Below, one piece after another: positions 24,764 to 33,074 of a stretch of 64,000 nucleotides of DNA. Position 1 is the stretch's first letter. Each line of letters opens with the position of its first letter. Source of the DNA: an uncultured Collinsella sp. (GTDB taxonomy: Bacteria > Actinomycetota > Coriobacteriia > Coriobacteriales > Coriobacteriaceae); contig CABURU010000004.1 in NCBI GenBank assembly GCA_902494085.1, forward strand, positions 1 to 64,000. The letters run 5' to 3'. The notes under the pieces were generated by a model. The model was not told where the DNA came from. It ran no database searches and saw nothing but the letters and a program-made list of their open reading frames with translations. Both the position numbers and the translations under genes were made by a program.

Positions 24764-26760
24764 TGGCCGAAAAACTCGGCGCCTGCTGCTCGCCAGGGGC
24801 GGAAGGTGGCGGGATCGACCTTTACGTGCGCCGCGGCGGGTACGTCGTACCATTTGACCGTGTAACCGGCGCCGTGAGAGCAAAAGACCGAATCGGGCGT
24901 GTTGGGCAGATCGGCCTCGGGCCCATAGGCGGCCGTCTCGATGACGCGCTCGGCATCATGGCAAGCCGCATAGCCGGCGAACTCCAGGTATAGATGACCG
25001 CGACCGCTCGTGTAGGCAGCCACCTCCAGCGCGTAATCCTGCACCTCGGATGCTGGCACGCGACCCACAAGCTTCGCCCGGTCTCCTGCCATCGTCGGCG
25101 GCTCGTACTCGGCACCCATGCGCGTGGCATCCGAGAGCGCCCGACCCACGCACTCCCCCGGTACCTCGAGCTCAAAGCGATACCACGGCTCCAACAGCAC
25201 CGCCGCGCCGGCCTCACGCGCCTGCATCAAGCCCTGGCGAATCGCGCGGTACGTTGCCTGACGAAAATCGCCGCCCTCGGTGTGCTTGGCATGCGCACGA
25301 CCGCCCGTGAGCGTAATGCGAATATCGGTGATGGGAGAGCCGGTCAGCACGCCCAGGCGATCGCGCTCCATGGCGTTGGTGAGCGCCAAACGCTGCCAGT
25401 TAAGATCGAGCTCGTCGGTCGAGGCCACGGTGCCAAACTGCACGCCCGAACCCGCTGGCAACGGCTCCAGGCTCAGATGCACCTCGGCATAGTGGCGCAG
25501 TGGCTCAAAGTGACCCACGCCCTCGACCGACTGCGAAATAGTCTCCTTATAGAGGATGCCGCCAGACTCAAACGAAACCGAAAGGCCAAAGCGATCGGCC
25601 AACACCCGCTGCACGACCTCGAGCTGCACCGCACCCATCAACTGCAGATGAATCTGCTCAAGATGCGTGTTCCAGCTTACGCCGAGCATGGGGTCCTCAT
25701 CGGCAAGCTCGGTCAGCGCTTGGAACACCGTATGGACATCGTGCTCGCCCGGCAGTACCGTATAGGTGAGGACCGGCGCAATGACGGGCGCATCGCCCGC
25801 GGGCTCCGCGCCCAGGGCGTCCCCCGGGCGAACGTGCGCAAGACCCGTCACGGCACAAATACCGCCAGCAGCAACTTCTTGGGCAAGCTCATACTTATCG
25901 CCGTTATAGATGCGTACCTGATCGACCTTCTGCTCCCATGTCTCGGCACCGGAACGTCCGCCAATCACCTGCTTGGCATGCAGCGTGCCGCCGGTCACTT
26001 TAACCCAAGCCAAGCGCTCGCCGCGGTCCCCGCGGCTGACGCGATAGACGCGGGCGGCAAACTCCGGGAGCCACGCCTGTTCGCGCATCAGCGCGCATAT
26101 ACCATCCAACAGCTCGTCCACACCTTGGTCCTTGAGCGCCGAGCCGGCAAAGCAGGGAAAGAGCTTGCGCTCAGCAACCATGCGCGACAGCGTCGCGGAG
26201 GAAAGCTCACCCGCCTCAAGAAACTCCTCGAGCGCCGCCTCGTCTAACGCAGCAGCATCCTCCTGAACGGTGCCGCCCGCCAGCAGTTCGTTGGCATCCA
26301 GGCAGCCCTCGGAAAGACGCTGCCCAAGCTGTGCCAGCAAAACATCGCGGCCGGGATTCTCCAAATCGATCTTGTTGATAAAGATGAACGTCGGGATGTC
26401 ATAGCGTGCAAGCAGGCGCCACAGGGTTTCGGTGTGCCCCTGTACGCCATCGTTGGCGCCTACCACCAGAATCGCGTAGTCCAGGGCACGCAGCGTGCGC
26501 TCCGCCTCGGCAGAAAAATCGACATGTCCCGGCGCATCCACGAGCATGACGTGGGTATCGCCATGGTCGAGCACGGCCTGCGACGAGAAGATCGTAATGC
26601 CACGCTCACGCTCGATCGCATTCGTGTCCAGATGCGAATCGCCATCGTCCACGCGGCCGCGCTTGCGAATGCGACCCGCGTTGAACAACATGGCCTCGGC
26701 CAGCGTGGTCTTGCCGGCATCGACATGCGCCAAGATTCCAACGACCGCTTGCTTCGACAT
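24757..26760 (-). CDS. TetM/TetO-like translational GTPase (ribosomal protection family)
   Basis: A 667-residue EF-G-like GTPase. G motifs are AHVDAGKTT, ERERGIT, DAPGHVDF and NKID. Domain II contains VSRGDRGERLAWVKVTGG. The C-terminal domains end with SHGAGYTVKWYDV. Length and order match ribosomal-protection proteins, which displace tetracycline from the ribosome; chromosomal relatives (Tet-like, OtrA-like) often have no proven resistance role. ATG 26760 has AGAGGAGAG upstream. It stands alone on its strand, and its last codons lie in a palindromic repeat. Base composition is like the host's, so recent acquisition is unlikely. Confidence 0.82.
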   Translation of the reverse strand: MSKQAVVGILAHVDAGKTTLAEAMLFNAGRIRKRGRVDDGDSHLDTNAIERERGITIFSSQAVLDHGDTHVMLVDAPGHVDFSAEAERTLRALDYAILVVGANDGVQGHTETLWRLLARYDIPTFIFINKIDLENPGRDVLLAQLGQRLSEGCLDANELLAGGTVQEDAAALDEAALEEFLEAGELSSATLSRMVAERKLFPCFAGSALKDQGVDELLDGICALMREQAWLPEFAARVYRVSRGDRGERLAWVKVTGGTLHAKQVIGGRSGAETWEQKVDQVRIYNGDKYELAQEVAAGGICAVTGLAHVRPGDALGAEPAGDAPVIAPVLTYTVLPGEHDVHTVFQALTELADEDPMLGVSWNTHLEQIHLQLMGAVQLEVVQRVLADRFGLSVSFESGGILYKETISQSVEGVGHFEPLRHYAEVHLSLEPLPAGSGVQFGTVASTDELDLNWQRLALTNAMERDRLGVLTGSPITDIRITLTGGRAHAKHTEGGDFRQATYRAIRQGLMQAREAGAAVLLEPWYRFELEVPGECVGRALSDATRMGAEYEPPTMAGDRAKLVGRVPASEVQDYALEVAAYTSGRGHLYLEFAGYAACHDAERVIETAAYGPEADLPNTPDSVFCSHGAGYTVKWYDVPAAAHVKVDPATFRPWRAAGAEFFGHM

Positions 26761-27004
26761 GGCTCTCCTCTTATTACAAGCCCATCGCACGCGGCAACGG
26801 GCACCCTCGCTCCACACTGGATGATACAATTTACGGGCCGGCGGGCGAAGCGGGCCCTATCCCCCGACCGAGCTCATCGCCCCGCGTTGCCGCGCGGCGA
26901 TTTTCGTAGGTTCGCGCCTTGCGAAAGCCGGCACCTCCCCTTTTGTCTGCCTTGGCTCATCTGAGGCGGTAACAGCGCGAACCCCACAACAACGCGTTTT
27001 ACCA

Positions 27005-27030
27005 AAAATGGCCCCACTCGGGGCCATTTT
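27005..27030. terminator. Terminator after acetyltransferase gene
   Basis: AAAATGGCCCC (27005-27015) pairs perfectly with GGGGCCATTTT (27020-27030) over a 4-nt loop. It serves the minus-strand gene ending at 27065. The upstream stretch 26761-27004 is the leader of the TetM-like gene and shows no other feature. Confidence 0.85.
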
Positions 27031-27064
27031 CATTTCGATGAAACGCTGGTATGTGACTCGGCCT

Positions 27065-27553
27065 TTATGCCTCGCGCAGCCAATCAAACGCGACGCGCGG
27101 CGTACCGTCCGACACATATACGATACCGGCGCGCTTAAACCCGGCCTTGGCGATGGCGCCCTGCATGGGCAGGTTGTCTTGGTGTGTGTCGATACGCAGA
27201 TGGTCGATGCGTTCCTCGGCAAAGGCAAACATCGCAGCCGCGACGCCATGCGTGGTGCCGTCGGATGCCACGCGGTGCAGCACAGCATACGGGGCGTCGC
27301 TGCGCCACTGGCCGCCCTCGATCACATCGTAGGAACTGTCCGGCCCCGGCAGAAAGGCAAACGTCGCCACCACGCGTCCGTCTTCCTCGCACACATAGCT
27401 GCCACCGGCGGCGATATCGGCAGCCAGCTGCTCGCCCGAAGGCGTGCCCTCGGGCCACTGCGTCGTGTTGCCATGTGCGCGCATAAAGGCGCGGGCCGCG
27501 TCATAGATGGCCATGACGGCGGGAATGTCGGTATCGAGGGTTTTTCTGATCAT
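27065..27553 (-). CDS. GNAT-family N-acetyltransferase
   Basis: A 162-residue acetyl-CoA-dependent acetyltransferase. It shows the N-terminal TDIPAVMAIYDAAR segment, a central beta strand (EDGRVVATFAFLPG) and motif A/B with TTHGVAAAMFAFAEERIDHLRIDTHQDN, ending with AGFKRAGIVYV. The substrate is unknown. The preferred start is ATG 27553, with GAGGTCG upstream; a GTG codon precedes it. It diverges from the small zinc-finger gene at 27631, and the two share a perfect inverted repeat. Confidence 0.85.
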   Translation of the reverse strand: MIRKTLDTDIPAVMAIYDAARAFMRAHGNTTQWPEGTPSGEQLAADIAAGGSYVCEEDGRVVATFAFLPGPDSSYDVIEGGQWRSDAPYAVLHRVASDGTTHGVAAAMFAFAEERIDHLRIDTHQDNLPMQGAIAKAGFKRAGIVYVSDGTPRVAFDWLREA

Positions 27554-27574
27554 CACGCGGCGACCTCACGTTTA

Positions 27575-27606
27575 TTGGTATCACTTTGATTGAGCAATGA
27601 TACCAA
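27575..27606. promoter_or_regulatory. Inverted repeat TTGGTATCA-N14-TGATACCAA between divergent genes
   Basis: The 9-bp arms at 27575-27583 and 27598-27606 are perfect. The position between divergent starts suggests an operator. The half-site TTGGTAT also occurs in the 10-bp repeats upstream of the second AAA-ATPase gene. Confidence 0.5.
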
Positions 27607-27630
27607 CGTTTGGAGAAGGGCGCGAAGCAG

Positions 27631-27927
27631 ATGGGAAGCAAAAAGCGAGCCGCCTGGTCAAAGGCCAAAAGCGAGTTTTTGAGCGCTGCTACCGGCGGCG
27701 ATATGAGCGACCTGTTTGCACGCGAGGACGAGCGCCGCGACGCCCTGGACTCCGAGCGCGATGAAGCCTGGCGCTACAAATCGTGCGAGCGCAAAAACCG
27801 TTACGACACGCGCGCCGAGGCCGAGGCAGTTATGGCCGACTGCGAAAACCGCGGACGCCGCGGGCTGGCCTGCTACAAATGCGAATACTGCGGCGGCTGG
27901 CACTTGACGTCGCACCCTTGGAAATAG
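27631..27927 (+). CDS. Small zinc-ribbon-like protein
   Basis: A 98-residue basic protein. The C-terminal half has paired cysteines: CERKNRYDTRAEAEAVMADC, then CYKCEYCGGWHLTSH. The CxxC-x-GWHLT end resembles short zinc-ribbon proteins found in phages, plasmids and Actinobacteria. The N-terminal half is charged and probably helical. The function is unknown. ATG 27631 is the likely start, with GAGAAGGG upstream; a TTG at 27610 would add seven residues. Confidence 0.65.
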   Translation: MGSKKRAAWSKAKSEFLSAATGGDMSDLFAREDERRDALDSERDEAWRYKSCERKNRYDTRAEAEAVMADCENRGRRGLACYKCEYCGGWHLTSHPWK

Positions 27928-27975
27928 GCGCCGCATCGGCACGGCATTGACGGAGCGCCAGCCATCGCACGCAAG

Positions 27976-28680
27976 CTACGGGCGCGGCGGCACCAACACA
28001 TCGTAGCGAACGGCCTTGCCCGCAAGTTGATAGCTCGGCTTAACGCCGGCAAGCAGCGGCCCCTTCACCGGCCGCTTGATAACGACCTTGCGCGGGCGCG
28101 CCGCAAGCGCAGCTTCGACCAGCGTCTCCTCATCGGCGCACGGCTGCTCCAGATGGTGTAAGAGTTGGAACTTCTTTTTCACCGCCGCGCTCTTGGTGCG
28201 TTCGGGAAACATGGGATCCAGATATACCACGTCGGGGGCGGCAAGCTCGCCCCGCCCGATCAGCTCAGCCGTATGGCGAAGGCCGGCAATGCTGTCCTCG
28301 CCCGCATGTAAGCGCATGCGCGACACGGCAGCCGCAAGCGCCGGATCATCTGCCGCGCGATCCAGGGCATCCTTGAGGAGCGCCGCGATCACGCAATCCT
28401 GCTCATACAGATCGACGGTAAAGCCCGCGGCCGCCAACAGCAGCGAATCCTCGCCAAAGCCTGCCGTAGCGTCAATCGCCCATGGTCGCTCGATGCCCTT
28501 TGTGCGCGCAGCCTTCACCAACAGCTCTTGCTGCAGACGGCCCTGCTTGAGTCGCGGCAGCATGCGGCCAAAATCGGCACGCAGCTCCATCGTGCCGTCG
28601 GTGAGCGTGAGGCCCTCGGACTTCCCGGTCAGCTCAAGCCCCGCGGCCCGAGCAACAGAAAAGGGATCGACGACGCCCAT
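27976..28680 (-). CDS. rsmJ: 16S rRNA (guanine-1516-N2)-methyltransferase
   Basis: A 234-residue class I methyltransferase. The SAM loop is AIDATAGFGEDSLLLAAAG. It is followed by LYEQDCVIAALLKDAL, the catalytic VVYLDPMFPERTKSAAVKKK and VVIKRPVKGPLLAG. This order and the YLDPMFP motif identify RsmJ, which modifies the small-subunit rRNA. The start at 28680 has AAGGAG upstream. It is monocistronic. Confidence 0.88.
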   Translation of the reverse strand: MGVVDPFSVARAAGLELTGKSEGLTLTDGTMELRADFGRMLPRLKQGRLQQELLVKAARTKGIERPWAIDATAGFGEDSLLLAAAGFTVDLYEQDCVIAALLKDALDRAADDPALAAAVSRMRLHAGEDSIAGLRHTAELIGRGELAAPDVVYLDPMFPERTKSAAVKKKFQLLHHLEQPCADEETLVEAALAARPRKVVIKRPVKGPLLAGVKPSYQLAGKAVRYDVLVPPRP

Positions 28681-28743
28681 GGGTACTCCTTAACAATCAA
28701 AACGAATACGTGAGCGCCGTTTATGTCGGCACCCAACCGTCCG

Positions 28744-28884
28744 CTATTGTCCCACATGCGACATGGCCCACAGCATCGCAATGCAAAGTACCGCCATCAA
28801 TCCCGTGCACACGGCAGCGATCACGGAATCGCCCATGCGCCTTCCCAACGACCGCGGCTCACGCACTTGCCCTGCTCCGTACAT
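28744..28884 (-). CDS. Small single-span membrane protein
   Basis: A 46-residue open frame with a perfect ribosome site (AAGGAGG, seven bases upstream of ATG 28884; another ATG lies just before). A polar, Arg-containing N-terminus (EPRSLGRRMGDS) is followed by a hydrophobic helix (VIAAVCTGLMAVLCIAMLWAM) and the tail SHVGQ. I do not recognise it. The ribosome site and membrane helix support a real gene. Confidence 0.55.
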   Translation of the reverse strand: MYGAGQVREPRSLGRRMGDSVIAAVCTGLMAVLCIAMLWAMSHVGQ

Positions 28885-29115
28885 CATGACTCCTCCTTGA
28901 GACCAGCTCCTTGTTACGGCCTCATCATCGCAGCGCCGCACATGGGCTGCCATCGATTTGCCTTACAGCTGGCTTTCCTTTTTGAAAGGTTGGACCGTGC
29001 AGGCAAGAGACGCTTTCAAACGCATGCATCGCCCCGTTGAACTACAATGTGCTTCACCATATGTGCAGCACTTGGGGTGCGCCAGGTTGGCGTACTCGTA
29101 TCGAAAGGACCAGCC

Positions 29116-29517
29116 ATGAGCTCTGCTCGTAAGACTCTCAAAATCCTTGCCCTCGTCTACTTTGTTTTGGGCATCGCCAGCCTCGTCATCGCCGGCGTCG
29201 GCATCGCGACCGGCAACCTCGATTCCACGTACGGGTCGAACGCCATGCTCGCCGCGGTCGTGCTGGTCGCCAAGGGCCTCATCGATCTCGCCGCGGGCGT
29301 TGCGGGCATCAAGGGCGCCAACAAGCCTTCGCAGGTGGATGGTGCGTTTAAGCTCGGCATCGTTGCCGCAATCGCCACGATTGCGCAGGCCGCGCTCACG
29401 CTTCCCGCGCTCGGCGGCAGCTCCGTCAATATCGTCGCCTTTGTCATCGTGGTCTACGACCTGTTCTTTGTTCAGCAGGCACACGCCGTTAAGGCCGAGA
29501 ACAAGGACCGCCTGTAA
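29116..29517 (+). CDS. Four-helix membrane protein of unknown function
   Basis: A 133-residue hydrophobic protein with four predicted transmembrane helices (about residues 9-30, 43-64, 75-98 and 103-122) and a basic C-terminal tail (AVKAENKDRL). Start ATG 29116 has AAAGGA upstream. No motif points to a function. It is followed by a terminator, so it is monocistronic. The leader (28954-29115) holds a small hairpin (CTTTC/GAAAG) of unclear meaning. Confidence 0.65.
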   Translation: MSSARKTLKILALVYFVLGIASLVIAGVGIATGNLDSTYGSNAMLAAVVLVAKGLIDLAAGVAGIKGANKPSQVDGAFKLGIVAAIATIAQAALTLPALGGSSVNIVAFVIVVYDLFFVQQAHAVKAENKDRL

Positions 29518-29556
29518 GCGCTCGCTTCTCATAACCTCTGCAGCCAAGCAACTAAA

Positions 29557-29590
29557 AAGGGCCGATCGCGCATCTCCGCGGTCGGCCCTT
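29557..29590. terminator. Terminator after the four-helix protein
   Basis: AAGGGCCGATCGCG (29557-29570) pairs with CGCGGTCGGCCCTT (29577-29590) with one wobble, around a 6-nt loop. Confidence 0.75.
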
Positions 29591-29608
29591 TACGTTTGCC
29601 CAGACAAA

Positions 29609-29643
29609 ACCTACCAAAACAAACCTGTCCCTTTTTGGCAGGT
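29609..29643. repeat. Second copy of the CTGCCAAAA / CTGTCCC palindrome
   Basis: ACCTACCAAAA (29609-29619) pairs with TTTTGGCAGGT (29633-29643) with one mismatch; the loop ends in CCTGTCCC as in the copy at 6212-6246. It stops two bases before the rlmA stop codon. Confidence 0.75.
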
Positions 29644-29645
29644 TG

Positions 29646-30461
29646 TTAGCTGTGGCGGTACTCGGCGATGATGAAGTCGATGTCGGTTTGAAGGGTGTCC
29701 AAGTTTGCCAGGCGCTCTTTATCGGCAGGGCGCGTGCGGTAGTAGTACGGCGTCATCTGGAACACCGCCTCGATGTCGGCCTGGGTTTGGAGCGTAATGT
29801 TCGCAGACACCCGCCGCGTTCCGACCAACTCGAGCTCGGTGGTCTTCGGCAGCTTCTCATCGTTAAGGTACGGCGTGTCGTAGAGTACCTCCTTGAGCCC
29901 AAACAGATGACGGGCACCCGGCACCACGGTGTAGAGCGAGCCCTCTGGCGCCAGCACGCGAGAAAACTCACGCTCGTTAAAGGGAGCAAAGAGCTCGGTC
30001 ACCATATCGAAGGTGCCATCGGCCACGGGGATGTCCTTCATGTTGGCCACGAAGTAGGTCGCATCGCCGCGCTTGGCGGCAAGGCGCACCATCTCTTTGC
30101 CCAGGTCAAAGCCGTAAGCATTCACGCCCGGCACCGCACCCATGGCGCTGGTGTAATAGCCCTCGCCACAGCAAATATCGAGCAACGTCATGGGGCAGTT
30201 CGTAGACGCGGCACGTCCAGACACCCGCTCGCGCACCAGCTCGACCATCGCATCGCGCAACGGCGCATAGTAACCGCGGTTCAGAAAGTCGCGACGGCTG
30301 CGTGCCTGCGACTTGGGATCGCCCATGGAGTCGCCGCTCTTGGACGAGCGCAGGAGATATAGATAGCCCTCGCGCGCACGGTCAAACCGGTGCCCACCCG
30401 CGCATGCAGCACCGCGTTCGTCATCCACCAGCAGCTCATGGCAAACGGGACACAACAACAT
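29646..30461 (-). CDS. rlmA: 23S rRNA (guanine-N1)-methyltransferase
   Basis: A 271-residue methyltransferase of the RlmA family, which modifies G745 or G748 in 23S rRNA. The N-terminal zinc site is CPVCHELL...CAGGHRFD. SAM binding is at LLDICCGEGYYTSAM, with FDLGKEMVRLAAKR after it. ELFAPFNEREFSRVL and VVPGARHL follow in the family order. Some Actinobacterial members give resistance to tylosin or mycinamicin, but the housekeeping form is more likely. AAGGAG precedes ATG 30461. Confidence 0.9.
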   Translation of the reverse strand: MLLCPVCHELLVDDERGAACAGGHRFDRAREGYLYLLRSSKSGDSMGDPKSQARSRRDFLNRGYYAPLRDAMVELVRERVSGRAASTNCPMTLLDICCGEGYYTSAMGAVPGVNAYGFDLGKEMVRLAAKRGDATYFVANMKDIPVADGTFDMVTELFAPFNEREFSRVLAPEGSLYTVVPGARHLFGLKEVLYDTPYLNDEKLPKTTELELVGTRRVSANITLQTQADIEAVFQMTPYYYRTRPADKERLANLDTLQTDIDFIIAEYRHS

Positions 30462-30516
30462 GGCAACTCCTTAGCGCGAACAACACAACGCCCACCATTG
30501 TCGCACGCCTTCCCCG

Positions 30517-30574
30517 CCTAGTCATTGGGGACGTTCTTGAATGAGTAATCGTTTTAGAACGTCCCCAATGACTA
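30517..30574. repeat. Long palindrome with GGGGACGTTCT arms
   Basis: The 20-bp arm CTAGTCATTGGGGACGTTCT (30517-30536) is perfectly repeated in inverse at 30555-30574, with an 18-nt spacer. Related copies lie at 42901 and 53029. It lies in the divergent rlmA/MATE gap, where a terminator is not needed. Confidence 0.85.
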
Positions 30575-30639
30575 GTCGATTAGGAGTATCATCGTCTGCG
30601 CAAATAAGCACAAAAGAGCATATTAGAGATTGAGAGCAT

Positions 30640-32022
30640 ATGGCTGACACCGTATCTAAGCACATTGACATGACCACCGGCTCGCTGTGGCGCAATATTC
30701 CCCTGTTCGCCTTCCCCGTGGCCGCCACGAGCATCTTGGAGCAGCTGTCGAACCTCATCGCCACGGTCATCATCGGTAATTTCTCGGGCGACCAGGGAAC
30801 CCTCGCCATGGCGGCGGTCGGCTCCAATGTTCCGCTTACCAGTCTTATGCTCAACCTGTTTATTGGCATGTCGCTTGGCTCCAACGTGGTCATCGCCAAC
30901 GCTATCGGCCGCAACGATCAGAACATGGTCAAACGCGCCGTCCATACTTCGATTTTAATGGCGCTCGTGGGCTTTGTCGTCATTGCGCTGGGCGAGATCT
31001 TTGCCGAGCCCATGCTCGCCGCGCTCAATGTTCCCGCCGAAACCATGCCGCTCGCTTCGCTCTACCTGCGCGTCTTTTTGCTCAGCATGCCCTCGATCTT
31101 GCTCTACAACTTTGAGGCCGCGATCTTCCGCTCCGTCGGCATCACCCGCATGCCGCTGCAGGCACTTGCCGTGTCCACCGTCCTCAACATTGGCCTGGAT
31201 CTCATCTTTGTCCCCATACTCCACTGGGGCGTCGCGGGCGTCGCCATCTCCACCGCTATCGCCTACACTGTCAGCGCCGCCACGCTCTTTATCCGCCTGC
31301 TCAAGACCGACTCCGTCGTCCGCGTCACCCCGCGCGACCTGGCTATCGACCCCGTCGCCCTCAAGCGCATCGTCAAGATCGGCCTGCCCGCCGGCATCCA
31401 AAGCGCCGTGTTTGCCGTCGCCAACATCATCATCCAGTCTGCTATCAACAGCCTGGGCACCGAGGTCATGGCGGCATCGAGCGCCGCTATGAGCTTGGAG
31501 TACGTATGCTACAACCTGCTCAACAGCTTTAGCCAGGCTTGCACCACCTTTGTAGGACAAAACCACGGTGCCCGCCAGATCGACCGCTGCACCAAAACGC
31601 TCAAGGTCTGCCTGGTCGAAGGCGGTATCGTTGCACTCACCACGATCATCGTTATTGTCGGCCTGGGACGCGAGATCTTGTCGCTGTTCAACAGCGATCC
31701 CAACATCGTCTCGATCGGCTATATCCGCGTGTGTTCGATCTTCCCGGCGTACGCCTTTAGCATGTTCTACGAAAACATGTCCGGCTACCTGCGCGGCTTT
31801 GGTATCTCGCTCACGCCCGCCCTCATCACCATGATCTGCGTCTGCGGCATCCGCTTCTATTGGGTGTTCTGTGTGTTCCCGCACTTCCGCACCTTTGCTA
31901 ACATCATGATGGTCTACCCCATCAGCCTGGGCACCACGGCGTTCTTTATGGTCGTGGCGGTACTACTTTGCCACCCGGCACGCACCTATCGCGCCACCCA
32001 AGCCAAAGCGACAGCCCGCTAA
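30640..32022 (+). CDS. MATE-family efflux transporter
   Basis: A 460-residue inner-membrane antiporter with 12 hydrophobic helices in two MatE repeats. The first begins GSLWRNIPLFAFPVAATSILEQL and contains MAAVGSNVPLTSL; the second begins ALKRIVKIGLPAGIQSAVFAVANI. The NFEAAIFRSVGITRMPLQAL loop is typical of the DinF/NorM-like group. It exports drugs or metabolites using Na+ or H+. Its ribosome site is GAGA. It is monocistronic. Confidence 0.88.
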   Translation: MADTVSKHIDMTTGSLWRNIPLFAFPVAATSILEQLSNLIATVIIGNFSGDQGTLAMAAVGSNVPLTSLMLNLFIGMSLGSNVVIANAIGRNDQNMVKRAVHTSILMALVGFVVIALGEIFAEPMLAALNVPAETMPLASLYLRVFLLSMPSILLYNFEAAIFRSVGITRMPLQALAVSTVLNIGLDLIFVPILHWGVAGVAISTAIAYTVSAATLFIRLLKTDSVVRVTPRDLAIDPVALKRIVKIGLPAGIQSAVFAVANIIIQSAINSLGTEVMAASSAAMSLEYVCYNLLNSFSQACTTFVGQNHGARQIDRCTKTLKVCLVEGGIVALTTIIVIVGLGREILSLFNSDPNIVSIGYIRVCSIFPAYAFSMFYENMSGYLRGFGISLTPALITMICVCGIRFYWVFCVFPHFRTFANIMMVYPISLGTTAFFMVVAVLLCHPARTYRATQAKATAR

Positions 32023-32049
32023 ACACCGCACTCAAAGCCACGCCAGTCA

Positions 32050-32916
32050 TTAATTGACAATATGCGAGCTCATATAGTCGATAAAGCGCCTCGTGGCGAT
32101 GGGCATGGTATCCCAGCTGCGCCAGGCTGCCACTACGTCACGCGAGGGAGCGTGCACGATGGGCCGCACGCGAATATCGGCTCGCATGCCCTCCACAGTA
32201 CGACGGTAGAGCATGCTCACGCCTAGACCCTCCTCCACCATCGCCATGATGGTGTAGTCGTCGGTGACCTCGCTCGTCACGTGCGGCGACAAGCCATGCG
32301 CCGCAAATGCATCGAGCACCAGGCTCTGTTCGCCTTCATCCAGCAGCACAAACGGCTCGGACGCTAGGTCGGCAAGCGTCACCTTTTCCTTTGCTGTCAG
32401 CGGGTGCGCAGTCGGTAACAGCGCCACCAGTTCGTCCTGATAGACCACGCGCTTCTCGAGCCCTGCGGTAAACCCACGCGCCGTAAAGCAAAAGTCAACC
32501 ACGCCATCGTGCACCCACTGGGCGTTGCGCGTGTAATCGCCCTGCTTGAGGGTAAAGCGTACGCCCGGGTGCAGCTCCCCAAAGTCGCGGATCACGCGCG
32601 GCAACACGGTTCGACTCACGTTGGTAAACGTTGCAATGCGAATATCGGTCGACGAAAGCCCCAGCAGTTCCTGGCGCTTGCCCTCGAGCTCGGCCTCGGC
32701 GGTCACGATCTGGCGCAGGTACGGCAGATATTGCTTACCGTCGCGCGTAAGCGAAACGCCCTGCTTTCCGCGCTCGATAATCGTGGTGCCCAGCTCGCGC
32801 TCGAGTGCCTTGACGGCCTGGCTCACCGCACTTTGCATATAGCCCAGCTCGTCCGCTGCACGTTTCAGACTGCCGCAATCGACCACCATACATACAATCT
32901 GATACCGCGGTGCCAT
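32050..32916 (-). CDS. LysR-family transcriptional regulator
   Basis: A 288-residue regulator: N-terminal winged helix (QIVCMVVDCGSLKRAADELG, recognition helix MQSAVSQAVKALERE), linker helix and a type 2 periplasmic-binding effector domain. GGAGG stands four bases before ATG 32916. It is divergent from the DMT transporter gene, with 158 bp between the starts, and probably controls it. The inducer is unknown. Confidence 0.87.
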   Translation of the reverse strand: MAPRYQIVCMVVDCGSLKRAADELGYMQSAVSQAVKALERELGTTIIERGKQGVSLTRDGKQYLPYLRQIVTAEAELEGKRQELLGLSSTDIRIATFTNVSRTVLPRVIRDFGELHPGVRFTLKQGDYTRNAQWVHDGVVDFCFTARGFTAGLEKRVVYQDELVALLPTAHPLTAKEKVTLADLASEPFVLLDEGEQSLVLDAFAAHGLSPHVTSEVTDDYTIMAMVEEGLGVSMLYRRTVEGMRADIRVRPIVHAPSRDVVAAWRSWDTMPIATRRFIDYMSSHIVN

Positions 32917-33074
32917 CGTGCCTCCACATCGATGTAGCTGTAAAACGTTTTGCCAGGACTTTTCCCGCCAACATTAGCATTTCTTAATCATACTGAAGAT
33001 ACATTCGCTTTACTACATCCACATCTGGGAGCAGAATCCTTTTTGCGAAACCGTTCTGTAACAAAAGGAGTCCC

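Noticed and set aside
24994..26247. 417-residue open frame on the + strand
   Set aside because: Entirely antisense to the TetM-like GTPase gene, whose domains are clear; Arg/His-rich translation typical of a shadow.
24757..26760. Acquired tetracycline-resistance gene
   Set aside because: The protein belongs to the ribosomal-protection family, but base usage matches the host and there are no transfer genes, so a resistance phenotype cannot be claimed.
30955..31884. 309-residue acidic open frame on the minus strand
   Set aside because: Antisense to the MATE transporter gene; low-complexity Asp/Gly/Ala composition shows a shadow.
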